From Flavobacterium aeripolare (GTDB taxonomy: Bacteria > Bacteroidota > Bacteroidia > Flavobacteriales > Flavobacteriaceae), in the NCBI RefSeq assembly GCF_013294025.1, contig NZ_JABSNL010000003.1, positions 124,001 to 188,000 on the forward strand: DNA of 64,000 nucleotides, given 5' to 3'. The notes under the pieces are model-generated. The model did no database searches, had not been told where the DNA came from, and saw only the letters and a list, made by a program, of their open reading frames with translations. Of this stretch, positions 36,130-44,165 are shown piece by piece; the first letter of the stretch is position 1; each line of letters begins with the position of its first letter. Both the position numbers and the translations under genes were made by a program.

Positions 36130-36606
36130 ATGAAAAATTGGACAGAAAAACTAAAAGAAGTTTTAGAAATTAAAACTAAAAACTATTCAAGTCAGGAAAA
36201 GGAAAATATAAGTTACAAATACTTAAACAATTTAATTTTAAAAATTGAAAACGGAATTATTTCAGCAAATGAAGAACTAAAGTCCAAAGTAGAATATGTA
36301 ATTAATGAAATACCGTACAAAACACCCGAAAATAATATAATTTATAATACTAAACATTTAAATGAAATATCAAATTTACAAACTTTTATAGAAGAAAATT
36401 TCAAACTTGTTAAAACAAAAACATTTCAGAAACGTTATATGTTGTTAGGAATTCCTCTTGGATTGCCATTTGGATTGCCACTTGGAGTAGCCCTTGGTAA
36501 CATCGGTCTAGGTGTGATTATCGGTATGCCAATCGGAATGATTGCAGGACTTTTAATCGGTAATTATTTAGATAAAAAAGCAGAAAAGGAAAATAGAACA
36601 ATATAA
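36130..36606 (+). CDS. hypothetical protein with glycine-zipper membrane hairpin (cassette 3)
   Basis: A 158-residue protein. Residues 1-100 are charged and helical (EKLKEVLEIKTKNYSS...). Residues about 103-145 contain repeated Gly/Pro spaced as in GIPLGLPFGLPLGVALG and GMPIGMIAGLLIGNYL, a glycine-zipper type double membrane helix, then a basic-acidic tail. This looks like a membrane-inserting or pore-type protein, possibly an effector of a defence or toxin system; no family recognised. Preceded and followed by attC-like repeats and alone in its cassette. Confidence 0.65.
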   Translation: MKNWTEKLKEVLEIKTKNYSSQEKENISYKYLNNLILKIENGIISANEELKSKVEYVINEIPYKTPENNIIYNTKHLNEISNLQTFIEENFKLVKTKTFQKRYMLLGIPLGLPFGLPLGVALGNIGLGVIIGMPIGMIAGLLIGNYLDKKAEKENRTI

Positions 36607-36610
36607 AACC

Positions 36611-36748
36611 GATCGCACAATAGCGGTTTGCAAAAACGGCTAAATATGTGGTAAATTCACGATTCTCTTTCGCAAAAAATTTTATCTTAGTCGAAAATCT
36701 CGGCTACGAAGTTTGCAACCTCACAAAGCGGCAAAACCTTATGCATCA
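36611..36748 (+). repeat. attC-like imperfect palindrome 3
   Basis: From GCACAAT (36615-36621) to CTTATGC (36738-36744). Centre nearly identical to repeat 2 (AATTCACGATT, TCTTAGTCGAAAATCTCGG). The outer ends are less perfect (T for C on the left, C for G on the right), suggesting decay of this site. Confidence 0.75.
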
Positions 36749-36791
36749 GATAAATACAAAAATTAAGAAAAACAATTAAAATTACAATTAA

Positions 36792-37196
36792 ATGAAAAAA
36801 TATATAATTTTAGTAATCATATTGACATTGAATATTAATTTGTATGCGCAAGCTCAAATTGAAAAAAAACAAAATGATTTACAACAAATAAATGAAAATT
36901 ATATTAAAACATATAGAATGTTTCCAACTGCAAATGTATGGCATTTTATAAAATTGAACACTCAAACTGGACAAATGTGGCAAGTTGAACTTAATCAAAA
37001 AAAATCTAATCAATTGGAAACTCCTATAAATAGTTCATCGTTAGTAGAAAAACAAAATGAAGTAGATAATAGGTTTACACTATATTCTACTAATAATAGT
37101 TGGAATTTCTTTCTTCTAGATCAAATAGATGGTAGAGTATGGCAATTAAATTGGTCAACTAAATCTGGGAAAAGTGAAATTATACCTATCCAGTAA
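36792..37196 (+). CDS. small exported protein with duplicated WxF/GxxWQ motif (cassette 4)
   Basis: A 134-residue protein with a signal peptide (IILVIILTLNINLYAQ). Two related units follow: TYRMFPTANVWHFIKLNTQTGQMWQV and RFTLYSTNNSWNFFLLDQIDGRVWQL, each of about 28 residues with matching W, L, D/N, G and WQ positions. The duplicated unit resembles a motif found in many Bacteroidota proteins. Function is unknown; the exported location suggests an envelope or extracellular role. Alone in its cassette. Confidence 0.7.
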   Translation: MKKYIILVIILTLNINLYAQAQIEKKQNDLQQINENYIKTYRMFPTANVWHFIKLNTQTGQMWQVELNQKKSNQLETPINSSSLVEKQNEVDNRFTLYSTNNSWNFFLLDQIDGRVWQLNWSTKSGKSEIIPIQ

Positions 37197-37225
37197 TTAA
37201 TTAATAATTACGAGAAAGAATGGTC

Positions 37226-37362
37226 GATCGCACAACAGCGGTTTGCAAAAATAGCGAAGTATATGGAAAATTCACAATTCTACTTCGCAAGAAATTTTAT
37301 CTTAACCAAAAATAATCGGTCACGAGCTTCGCCGCTTCTGCAAGCCGCGACATGTTAGCAGA
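37226..37362 (+). repeat. attC-like imperfect palindrome 4
   Basis: From GCACAAC (37230-37236) to GTTAGCA (37354-37360), with arms GCGGTTTGCAaAA and TTcTGCAAGCCGC pairing over most positions. The centre TTCGCAAGAAATTTTATCTTA matches the other copies. The left arm and the right end belong to different end types (CACAAC and TTAGCA), as expected where two cassettes of different end sequence meet. Confidence 0.78.
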
Positions 37363-37397
37363 AATTATATTACAAAAACTAGAAAGAGTCTATTTAT

Positions 37398-38093
37398 ATG
37401 GGGAAAATTGAGGGTTTTGAGGAAAATAAAAAATTGAAACGGATCGATTCGTTATATATTATTCATGAAATAAAACATCTTTTACATCTTGAGAGTGGTT
37501 TTTTGTTTACCGTAAAACAACTTTTTATAAGTCCAGGGAAATTAGTAAGGAATTTTATTTTTGAAGACAGAAGCAAAGTTACCAAACCTCTAATTTTTTT
37601 AATATTTTCCACTACGATATTTACTCTAGTACTTCACTCTTTACATATTGAATATCAATACTTCAATATTGGAAACGGAAGTATAGACTCATATTTATCA
37701 AAAGAAGCTCTTAATAATTGGTTAAATAATCATGTTGGTTATGCTTCACTCTTTTTTGGATTTTTAATCGCATTATGGACAATGTTGTTTTTTAAAAAAC
37801 ATAAATACAACATTTATGAAATTACAATTTTGCTGTGTTATTCTTTTGGACAATTATTTTTAATATTATTGAGTTTCTCATTAATAGGTTTTTTATTTAA
37901 AAACAATTCCATTGCCTTTGTAGGTGTTGTTATTGGATATTTATATGTTGCTTGGTCTATTGGACAATTTTTTGGAGAGAAAAAAATTACAAATTATGTT
38001 AAATCAATATTCTGTTGTATTTTCGGATTTGTTTCTTTCACTCTTATTATGTTGATACTCGCACTTATTTTTAAACAATTGGGATTGAAATAA
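37398..38093 (+). CDS. DUF3667-like membrane protein (cassette 5)
   Basis: A 231-residue inner-membrane protein. The N-terminal domain (about 1-70) has HEIKHLLHLESGFLFTVKQLFISPGKLVRNFI, which fits the DUF3667 pattern (a conserved SPGKxxRxFI-type segment), then five hydrophobic helices. DUF3667 proteins in Bacteroidota are of unknown role. The stop codon abuts the next repeat, as expected for a cassette. Confidence 0.75.
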   Translation: MGKIEGFEENKKLKRIDSLYIIHEIKHLLHLESGFLFTVKQLFISPGKLVRNFIFEDRSKVTKPLIFLIFSTTIFTLVLHSLHIEYQYFNIGNGSIDSYLSKEALNNWLNNHVGYASLFFGFLIALWTMLFFKKHKYNIYEITILLCYSFGQLFLILLSFSLIGFLFKNNSIAFVGVVIGYLYVAWSIGQFFGEKKITNYVKSIFCCIFGFVSFTLIMLILALIFKQLGLK

Positions 38094-38228
38094 CTGCTGT
38101 TAACAGCCAATTGCAAAAATGGCGAAATATGAGGTAAATTCACGTTTATCTTTCGCAGGAAATTTTATCTTTAGCGGAAAATAATCGATTACGTAGTTCG
38201 CAACATCGCTAAATGCCAAAACGCTACC
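38094..38228 (+). repeat. attC-like imperfect palindrome 5
   Basis: From CTGCTGTTAAC (38094-38104) to GCTACC (38223-38228). It has the conserved centre TTTCGCAGG, AAATTTTATC and TCGCAACAT. The left arm CTGCT-GT-TAAC would match GTTAGCAG at the start of cassette 5 if GT is an insertion. The right end ACCAATAATTG is of a third end type. Confidence 0.72.
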
Positions 38229-38244
38229 AATAATTGAATAAAAA

Positions 38245-39057
38245 ATGAGCAAATTAAGCAGAAGAGAATTTATTAAAACAGGGATATTTGCCTCAATTGG
38301 ATTAGTTCTTTTGGATGCTTTTTGGTTTGAGAAATATGTTATTGATTGGAATTATTTTGACATTTCAAAGTCGGAAAAAAATAAAATAAAAATTGTTCAA
38401 ATTTCAGATTTGCATTTCGACCAATTAAGATATTTTCATAAATCAATCGCAAAAAAAATCAATTCAATTAACCCTGATTTAATTTTCATCACTGGAGATT
38501 CTGTTGACAAAACTGAAAAAATAGATTCATTAAACGAGTTCCTCTTGTTAATTGATCATTCGATTAAAAAGTATGCGATAACTGGAAATTGGGAATATTG
38601 GGGAAATGTGGATCTGACAGAGCTTAAGCGTATTTTTTCTATAAATAATTGTGAATTATTGATAAACGAAAATAGGACACTTTCGATTAAAAATCGTAAA
38701 ATCTCAATAATCGGAATTGATGATTTTGTTGCTGGAAGCGCTGATTTTGTAAAAGCAGTTGAAAATCTAAAAGAATCTGAAACCAATATTGTGTTATCAC
38801 ATTGTCCAGAACACAGAGATATAATCACAAAACAAAAGGGAAATTTAAATATTGATTTAGTCCTCTCTGGTCATACGCACGGGGGACAGATAACATTTTT
38901 AGGTATTGTTCCTTTCAAACCTAAAGGAAGTGGAAGATATTTAAAAGGCTGGTATAAAGAATCTGAGCCAAAAATGTATATTTCAAAAGGAATAGGAACA
39001 AGCATTTTACCAATCCGATTTGGAGCAAGGGCTGAAATGGTTGAAATGGACCTATAA
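38245..39057 (+). CDS. metallophosphoesterase with twin-arginine signal (cassette 6)
   Basis: Calcineurin-like phosphoesterase of 270 residues. N terminus LSRREFIKTGIFASIGLVLL is a twin-arginine type signal or anchor. The catalytic motifs are in order: ISDLHFD (about 54-60), GDSVD (about 81-85), GNWEYWG (GNHE equivalent with W in place of H, about 114-120), LSHCPEH, and SGHTHGG (about 213-219). This matches the YkuE/YaeI family of phosphodiesterases that act on lipid or nucleotide substrates. The GNWE substitution is family-typical or a mild change. Cargo of the last recognised cassette. Confidence 0.86.
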   Translation: MSKLSRREFIKTGIFASIGLVLLDAFWFEKYVIDWNYFDISKSEKNKIKIVQISDLHFDQLRYFHKSIAKKINSINPDLIFITGDSVDKTEKIDSLNEFLLLIDHSIKKYAITGNWEYWGNVDLTELKRIFSINNCELLINENRTLSIKNRKISIIGIDDFVAGSADFVKAVENLKESETNIVLSHCPEHRDIITKQKGNLNIDLVLSGHTHGGQITFLGIVPFKPKGSGRYLKGWYKESEPKMYISKGIGTSILPIRFGARAEMVEMDL

Positions 39058-39097
39058 AACTTATGGAGAATAGCCATTTTAAGCTAGCTAAAATTCA

Positions 39098-39262
39098 TTG
39101 GAATTAGCATTTTTAATCCTTAATTTTCACTCTCAATACCAAGGTGGTAATTGGGATAGATCCAGAAACTGCTCAAGCTTTGCATTAGCTACAAGCGGTC
39201 TAAGATCACTATAAACAAATGCTCTGGCTCTAGGAGTTGTTGAAACAATGAAAGGGCTATAA
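39098..39262 (+). pseudogene. coding-like remnant with in-frame stop
   Basis: Frame from 39098 reads GGNWDRSRNCSSFALAT (from 39143) and continues after one in-frame stop at 39212-39214 with ALALGVVETMKGL to a stop at 39260. The amino acid pattern looks like real protein, broken by the stop. I cannot name the family. It may be the tail of a decayed second gene in cassette 6. Confidence 0.45.
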
Positions 39263-39267
39263 CGTTA

Positions 39268-39340
39268 ATTGGTAAACGATATCTTGGATATGTTGATATT
39301 GTATTAATGATGTATGATTTTAAAAACTGTGTTACCAAAC
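39268..39340 (+). repeat. possible decayed attC-like site 6
   Basis: TTGGTAA (39269-39275) and TTACCAA (39332-39338) are a 7-bp inverted pair about 56 bp apart. They fit the GCTACCAATA end type of cassette 6 (38223-38233) in sequence, but the conserved centre of repeats 1 to 5 is missing. Only weakly supported. Confidence 0.25.
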
Positions 39341-39364
39341 TAACCGAATATTAAGAACCTATTT

Positions 39365-39670
39365 ATGGACAACCAGATTAAATTGAATCACCGTTTATCA
39401 GAAATTGTAAATGTTTTGTATATGATTGGTTATATCTTAGATTTTGTTGAGAGAAATGCAAACTTACAATTATCAATCAAGTATATCTCGACCATACCTT
39501 TTATAATAAACTTCATCATACTTTTTTATTTACTATTTCATAAACTGAAGATTAAAAAAATGGAAGGAAATCATAATGTAAAAATAGCATCAGTGATATT
39601 CAGGTTAGTACTTAATTTATTATTTTTATTATTGATATTATTTTTTGATACTTTATGGAAATCAATATGA
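39365..39670 (+). CDS. small hypothetical membrane protein
   Basis: A 101-residue protein with two to three hydrophobic helices (FIINFIILFYLLFHKL; LVLNLLFLLLILFFD) and a charged N-terminal region. No family recognised. It lies in the accessory run downstream of the cassette array; AT-rich codon use is similar to the cassettes. Confidence 0.55.
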   Translation: MDNQIKLNHRLSEIVNVLYMIGYILDFVERNANLQLSIKYISTIPFIINFIILFYLLFHKLKIKKMEGNHNVKIASVIFRLVLNLLFLLLILFFDTLWKSI

Positions 39671-39856
39671 TTCGTTGTAGCTCAATACTTCGTACAAAAA
39701 AACATAAACCTTTAATCTAAACTATCGTAAAGTAAAAGCAGTTTTATCTTTACCAAAATTGATTTTATAGCTCATGGAATTTTTAAAAAATGTTTTAAAA
39801 AAGATAACTAGTAGTGTCAAAATAACAAAAGATTCTAACGATATTTAAAAACGATT

Positions 39857-40078
39857 ATGATGATAAAATTTTGGATGATTGCTGTTTTTATTTTTATTAT
39901 GTCAACATATATCTTGTCGAAATTAACTTTGAAATCAAACAGAGAAGAAGCTGGTGAAAGAATTTGGAGATTTGGAAACGGACGCTCTGTCTATTGGCGT
40001 ATTCTTACTTTGTGTAGTTTTGGAGCAACTGCTGTAATAATGCTTATCATGCACTGGATTGGGATTTCTATTATTTAA
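39857..40078 (+). CDS. small two-helix membrane protein
   Basis: A 73-residue protein: hydrophobic helix (FWMIAVFIFIMSTYILSKL), a charged middle (KSNREEAGERIWRFGNGR) and a second helix (TLCSFGATAVIMLIMHWIGISI). No family recognised. Isolated with about 190 to 240 bp of AT-rich sequence either side, which hold no other feature I can see. Confidence 0.5.
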   Translation: MMIKFWMIAVFIFIMSTYILSKLTLKSNREEAGERIWRFGNGRSVYWRILTLCSFGATAVIMLIMHWIGISII

Positions 40079-40314
40079 AAGTTGACCTATTGTAAAAGAT
40101 CGCTTTAATTGCAAATTGGTTTCAGTACTAGAACCAACATGTACAATAGAAAGGTGCTAGTTAATACAAACGGTTACACAAGGCAAAATAACAAGCTATA
40201 GTTTCCACTGCACATCAAGTGCTATGACGTAGAAAATGGCTCGGTTATCTATTTCCAGCCATGTTATAATGGAGAACTTAAAAGAAAACAACACACGTTA
40301 CAACTGATTATATT

Positions 40315-41025
40315 ATGGGATTTTTAGAAAAACTTTTTGGAAAGAAACAAGCAGAGGATCGCTCACAAAACATAGTGAAAAATGAAACTATTGCAGTAGA
40401 AAAAGGAGAAACTTTTATTGCTACAGCTGAAAATCAAGGGTATAAAGTTATTAGACAATTGACCGCAAAGCAGCGCGAAAGCATTGACAAATCGACGATT
40501 TTACTACGAGCAAGCCAACTCTACATGCATTATTACACAGACAACCTAGTTTGTACCGATAAAAACGATCCAGAATGGCTTAACAAGGTAATGTTCTTCT
40601 GGAAAGCCGAAGAGCCATTTCCTAAAAAATCGCTTCCTCCTGTATTTGAAACTTTCAAAATCAAAAACTTCTTGTTTGTGGGCGATGTTCCAAACGTTAC
40701 CCTACAAGTTGCGCAGGCCATGCCGTGGTTTGGAATGCCAGGACTTGGGGATAAATGTGTATGCGAACTAAACGGAGAACAAATTACAATACCCGAGTTA
40801 AACAAACTAGGAGTGGTTGACTATGTGGAGCCAGTTACCCTGACAAATTTTAACTTGGAGATGCTATTTAACAAGGGGGAGTACTTCTGGCTAATCGATG
40901 ATAGAATGACCCCTTTTAAAAATGGCTCTTTCCACCTCAATGATAAACCAATCCCAATCGATGTAGCCTATAGCATTGGTGGTATTCATCTAGTAAAGAA
41001 AACGACTTTAGAACAAACGGCATAG
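40315..41025 (+). CDS. hypothetical protein, accessory region
   Basis: A 236-residue soluble protein with a short basic N terminus (MGFLEKLFGKKQAEDR) and a mixed alpha/beta body (residues about 40-230). Notable segments are YTDNLVCTDKNDPEWLNKVMFFWK and AQAMPWFGMPGLGDKCVCEL with paired cysteines. No family recognised. Gene order gives no clear hint; it sits alone between small membrane genes and a CPBP gene. Confidence 0.55.
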   Translation: MGFLEKLFGKKQAEDRSQNIVKNETIAVEKGETFIATAENQGYKVIRQLTAKQRESIDKSTILLRASQLYMHYYTDNLVCTDKNDPEWLNKVMFFWKAEEPFPKKSLPPVFETFKIKNFLFVGDVPNVTLQVAQAMPWFGMPGLGDKCVCELNGEQITIPELNKLGVVDYVEPVTLTNFNLEMLFNKGEYFWLIDDRMTPFKNGSFHLNDKPIPIDVAYSIGGIHLVKKTTLEQTA

Positions 41026-41144
41026 TGGCCACTTAGTACTTTGAGGCTGCTTTTTGCAAGCTAAATTGTAGTGGGTTTTCTGTTTCAAATTGCTTTTAAT
41101 ATTAAAGAAATAGCAACCAAACAAAACTAAAATTTCACTAACGA

Positions 41145-41843
41145 ATGCGCCCTAAAGCGTTAAAATACAATACATTGCCATACAATTTAATAAAAGTTGA
41201 TTTTTTGAATTTCTTTAAAAACCCCAATCAAAAGTTTATGGGGCCATTTAAACGAGATTTCTTTATATTTCTTATTCTTACGCTACTGAATTTTTTAAGT
41301 GTATATGTAAAATCACTATTTACCCACAATCCGTTTATCGATGAAGGAGATTTGGCAAAATTTAATTCTGCAAAACTTTTTTCCTTTGTACTTCTAATAC
41401 CATTAATCGAAGAATTAGTCTTTAGGGGATTCTTACAGTATAAATCGCGACTAATTTTTATGTTAAGCGCTATAGCAGTACTCTTTTTTACGAGTTCTTT
41501 TATTAAACTAGAAACAGCTAGTACAGCTATTTTAGTAATGGTATCGATTTTAAGTTTAATAGTTCTCTTCAACAAAAGAGCATATCATGCTATGTTGCGT
41601 TTTATAGCAAGAAACACCATAGCAATCACTTTAATTTCAGCAATTTTGTTCGGCTTTGTCCATTTATTCAATTACGATACTTTTATCTGGTTGAACTTAA
41701 TTCCAATAGCCGATAAAATAATCTCCGGACTATTTCTATGTTATATAGCAAAAAAATACAGTATTTGGCATTCTTATTTCTTCCATGCACTAAATAATTT
41801 GATTCCTTTTCTACTCATTTTACTGTATCAGTTAATTCAATAA
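41145..41843 (+). CDS. CPBP family intramembrane metalloprotease (Abi/Rce1-like)
   Basis: Integral membrane protein of 232 residues with about seven hydrophobic helices. The three hallmarks are present: EELVFRG (about 88-94; motif EExxxR), GFVHLFN (about 170-176; motif FxxxH) and FFHALNN (about 212-218; motif HxxxN). CPBP proteins cleave prenylated or other substrates in membranes and often protect against bacteriocins. Role here is unknown. It lies in the accessory region before a protease with a duplicated remnant. Confidence 0.86.
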   Translation: MRPKALKYNTLPYNLIKVDFLNFFKNPNQKFMGPFKRDFFIFLILTLLNFLSVYVKSLFTHNPFIDEGDLAKFNSAKLFSFVLLIPLIEELVFRGFLQYKSRLIFMLSAIAVLFFTSSFIKLETASTAILVMVSILSLIVLFNKRAYHAMLRFIARNTIAITLISAILFGFVHLFNYDTFIWLNLIPIADKIISGLFLCYIAKKYSIWHSYFFHALNNLIPFLLILLYQLIQ

Positions 41844-41874
41844 TCAGCTGCTATTAATCACAATTTAAATAAAT

Positions 41875-41949
41875 AGTTAGAAGAGGTCGAAGGAGTTGGG
41901 GATAATGAGAATATAGGAAATAGTATTTTAAAACGATTTAATACAATAA
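41875..41949 (+). pseudogene. 75-bp remnant of a paralogue of the aspartic protease gene
   Basis: The sequence is 73 of 75 bases identical to 43031-43105 near the 3' end of the following gene, and its frame (LEEVEGVGDNENIGNSILKR) runs directly into the ATG of that gene. It is preceded by an in-frame TAG at 41874-41876, so there is no complete upstream gene. It looks like the tail of a former tandem copy left after deletion. Confidence 0.7.
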
Positions 41950-41957
41950 ACGAAACA

Positions 41958-43166
41958 ATGAAACATATTTTACTAGCATTTTTTTTATTTGTGATAATAG
42001 GTCAAAATGTGTATTCACAAGTCAAATTGCCCATTCTAAAATCAAATATTAAGGAATTAGATATAAAAGAAGGCACATCTCTTTACAAAAAAACTTGGAA
42101 TGTATCACCAAAAATAAAGCCTGATGTATTTGTTACAAATGCATTTAAAGGATCTAAGCAAATTGTTTTTTATTCAGATATTGATTCAATCAAGTTTACA
42201 GTTAAGCCAAACAAAAAATATGATTTTATTGTATTATTAGATGGAAAAGAAAAAGCTTACAGTCAAATAAACACCTATTCGAACGAGGAGCCTTCCCTAG
42301 ACCCAAAACTTTTCTACACTAGATTGAATGCTAATGCAGGAGCAATTGACACTATTCCATTCAAACTAGGAGAAGACAACCGCATTCATTTTGAAGGTCG
42401 AATAAACCAATCAACCATATTAAACTTTCTGTTTGACACTGGAGCGAGTTCTTGCATAATTACCAGCTCGATAATTAATAAAAAAGTACTTTTAAATATA
42501 GATTCCAATCGAGAGAATGTAGGTACTGATGGTGTGTCAACGGTAGGTGTCAGTAGAAAAAATACAGTTGAGATTAATAATTTAATTTGGAGCGATGTAA
42601 CCTTATTATCCATTGATTACAAAAAACCTTCTTTTGACGCAGTTATAGGTTGGGTGGCATTCGAAAATAAAATAGTGGAAATTGATTATGAAAATAATAT
42701 ACTGGCTATTCATCAGTCATTACCAGAACTATCAAATGAATACACAAAAATTGATTTAAAACTAATAGGCGGTATTCCATATATAAAATGTCAACTAATT
42801 GTAAATGGAAAAGAGACGGAAGGTTGGTTTGATTTTGATACCGGTTCAGATGGAGAATTAAGCATAGGCCAGTTTTTTGCCAAAGAGCATTCATTAATAA
42901 ACGTCATGAAGGAAACAGGAACCAGTGAATCAATTGGTACTGCTGGAAATAGAATTAAAAGTAAAGAAGTTATACTTCCAATATTAAAATTGGGAAAATA
43001 TGAAATGTATAAAATTCCACTGTCAATTGAGTTAGAAGAGGTCGAAGGAGTTGGGGATAATGAAAATATAGGAAATAGTATTTTGAAACGATTTAATACA
43101 ATAATGGATTTTAGAAATAACTATATTTATTTGAAACCAAATAGCTTATTCCATAGTCCATTTTGA
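41958..43166 (+). CDS. exported double-domain aspartic protease
   Basis: A 402-residue protein with a signal peptide (ILLAFFLFVIIGQNVYSQ). Two retropepsin-like units follow: LFDTGASSCII (catalytic D about 160) and FDFDTGSDGELS (catalytic D about 294), each about 130 residues, like the two lobes of pepsin-type enzymes. Bacteroidota carry many such proteins with a hydrophobic-hydrophobic-DTG motif. Both motifs are intact, so activity is likely; substrate unknown. The 75-bp remnant before the start points to a former tandem duplicate. Confidence 0.83.
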   Translation: MKHILLAFFLFVIIGQNVYSQVKLPILKSNIKELDIKEGTSLYKKTWNVSPKIKPDVFVTNAFKGSKQIVFYSDIDSIKFTVKPNKKYDFIVLLDGKEKAYSQINTYSNEEPSLDPKLFYTRLNANAGAIDTIPFKLGEDNRIHFEGRINQSTILNFLFDTGASSCIITSSIINKKVLLNIDSNRENVGTDGVSTVGVSRKNTVEINNLIWSDVTLLSIDYKKPSFDAVIGWVAFENKIVEIDYENNILAIHQSLPELSNEYTKIDLKLIGGIPYIKCQLIVNGKETEGWFDFDTGSDGELSIGQFFAKEHSLINVMKETGTSESIGTAGNRIKSKEVILPILKLGKYEMYKIPLSIELEEVEGVGDNENIGNSILKRFNTIMDFRNNYIYLKPNSLFHSPF

Positions 43167-43247
43167 ACAATGGGAAAAACCAGCTTTTTAACTTGTGGGA
43201 GTCGCGAGGAAGTGCGTTCTTGAAACAGATTCCAACCTACTTAAATA

Positions 43248-44165
43248 ATGAAAGAATATTTCACTTTACAATATAAAATGGGAAACAGACATCTAACCGA
43301 ATGGGGAATCGAACCTCTAATTGGGTATGTTGCTAGTAGTGTATTGTTTGTTTTTATTTCTGTTCGTTTGTTTGATAAAATGCAATACGCCGAATACCTC
43401 TATGTTGCCGCGGCTTTGACTATTATAATAAAATTGAGCGAAGGAAATCGAACAACCTTTTTGAAGTTTTGCTTCTCTAAAGTGCAATACATGAAAATAA
43501 GACTAATTGAAAATGGTTTGTTTGCAGCTCCCTTCCTTATTTTTTTGGCATATCAACAACTGTACTTGACTGCTAGTGTATTAGCACTATTCTCTGGCCT
43601 TTTATCACTAATGGATTTAAAATATAAATCGACATTTACATTACCCACTCCTTTCTATAAACGCCCTTTTGAATTTGCTGTGGGCTTTCGGTCAAATTAT
43701 TTCGTTTTCCCTTTTGCCTATTTTTTGACGTTTATGTCAATCTATGCTGATAATTTTAATTTGGGAATTTTTTCATTACTTCTTACGTTCCTTTGCTACC
43801 TCGCTTATTATACAAAACCAGAAGAAGAATTTTACGTTTGGGTATTTTCTTTGAAACCAAAAGAGTTTTTAAGATATAAGCTAACAAATATTATCCAGTA
43901 CGCTAGCATATTATCCCTGCCTATAGTCGTTATTTTATGTTGGTACTTTAGTGAAAACATAGAGATAATAATAGCATTTCAGTGTTTGGGTTATCTCTTT
44001 GTATCTACAGTAATGTTAGCGACATACGCTATGTTTTCTGAAAAATTGAATATTAAGTTTGGAGTGATTTTAGTTTTGACATTTTGGTTTCCCCCATTGT
44101 TGGTGCTGATTATCCCTTATCTCTATTTTCAATCAATAAAAACGCTAAAAAAAACATTACAATGA
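43248..44165 (+). CDS. membrane subunit of an ABC-type exporter
   Basis: Integral membrane protein of 305 residues with about seven to eight hydrophobic segments and charged loops, with no recognised domain. Its stop codon overlaps the ATG of an ABC ATPase (ATGA), which implies coupled translation and a permease role. This is inference from position; the substrate is unknown. Typical of a small two-gene ABC-2-like unit in accessory regions, often linked to peptide export or immunity. Confidence 0.65.
   Translation: MKEYFTLQYKMGNRHLTEWGIEPLIGYVASSVLFVFISVRLFDKMQYAEYLYVAAALTIIIKLSEGNRTTFLKFCFSKVQYMKIRLIENGLFAAPFLIFLAYQQLYLTASVLALFSGLLSLMDLKYKSTFTLPTPFYKRPFEFAVGFRSNYFVFPFAYFLTFMSIYADNFNLGIFSLLLTFLCYLAYYTKPEEEFYVWVFSLKPKEFLRYKLTNIIQYASILSLPIVVILCWYFSENIEIIIAFQCLGYLFVSTVMLATYAMFSEKLNIKFGVILVLTFWFPPLLVLIIPYLYFQSIKTLKKTLQ

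Noticed and set aside
34221-36606. A complete Gabija system from the OLD gene and the next gene
   Set aside because: The following gene (36130) is a small glycine-zipper membrane protein in a different cassette, not a UvrD-like GajB helicase.
34056-38228. The five cassette repeats as a CRISPR array
   Set aside because: Units are about 130 bp, imperfectly palindromic and separated by genes of 400 to 1800 bp, so they are not CRISPR repeats; no cas gene is present.
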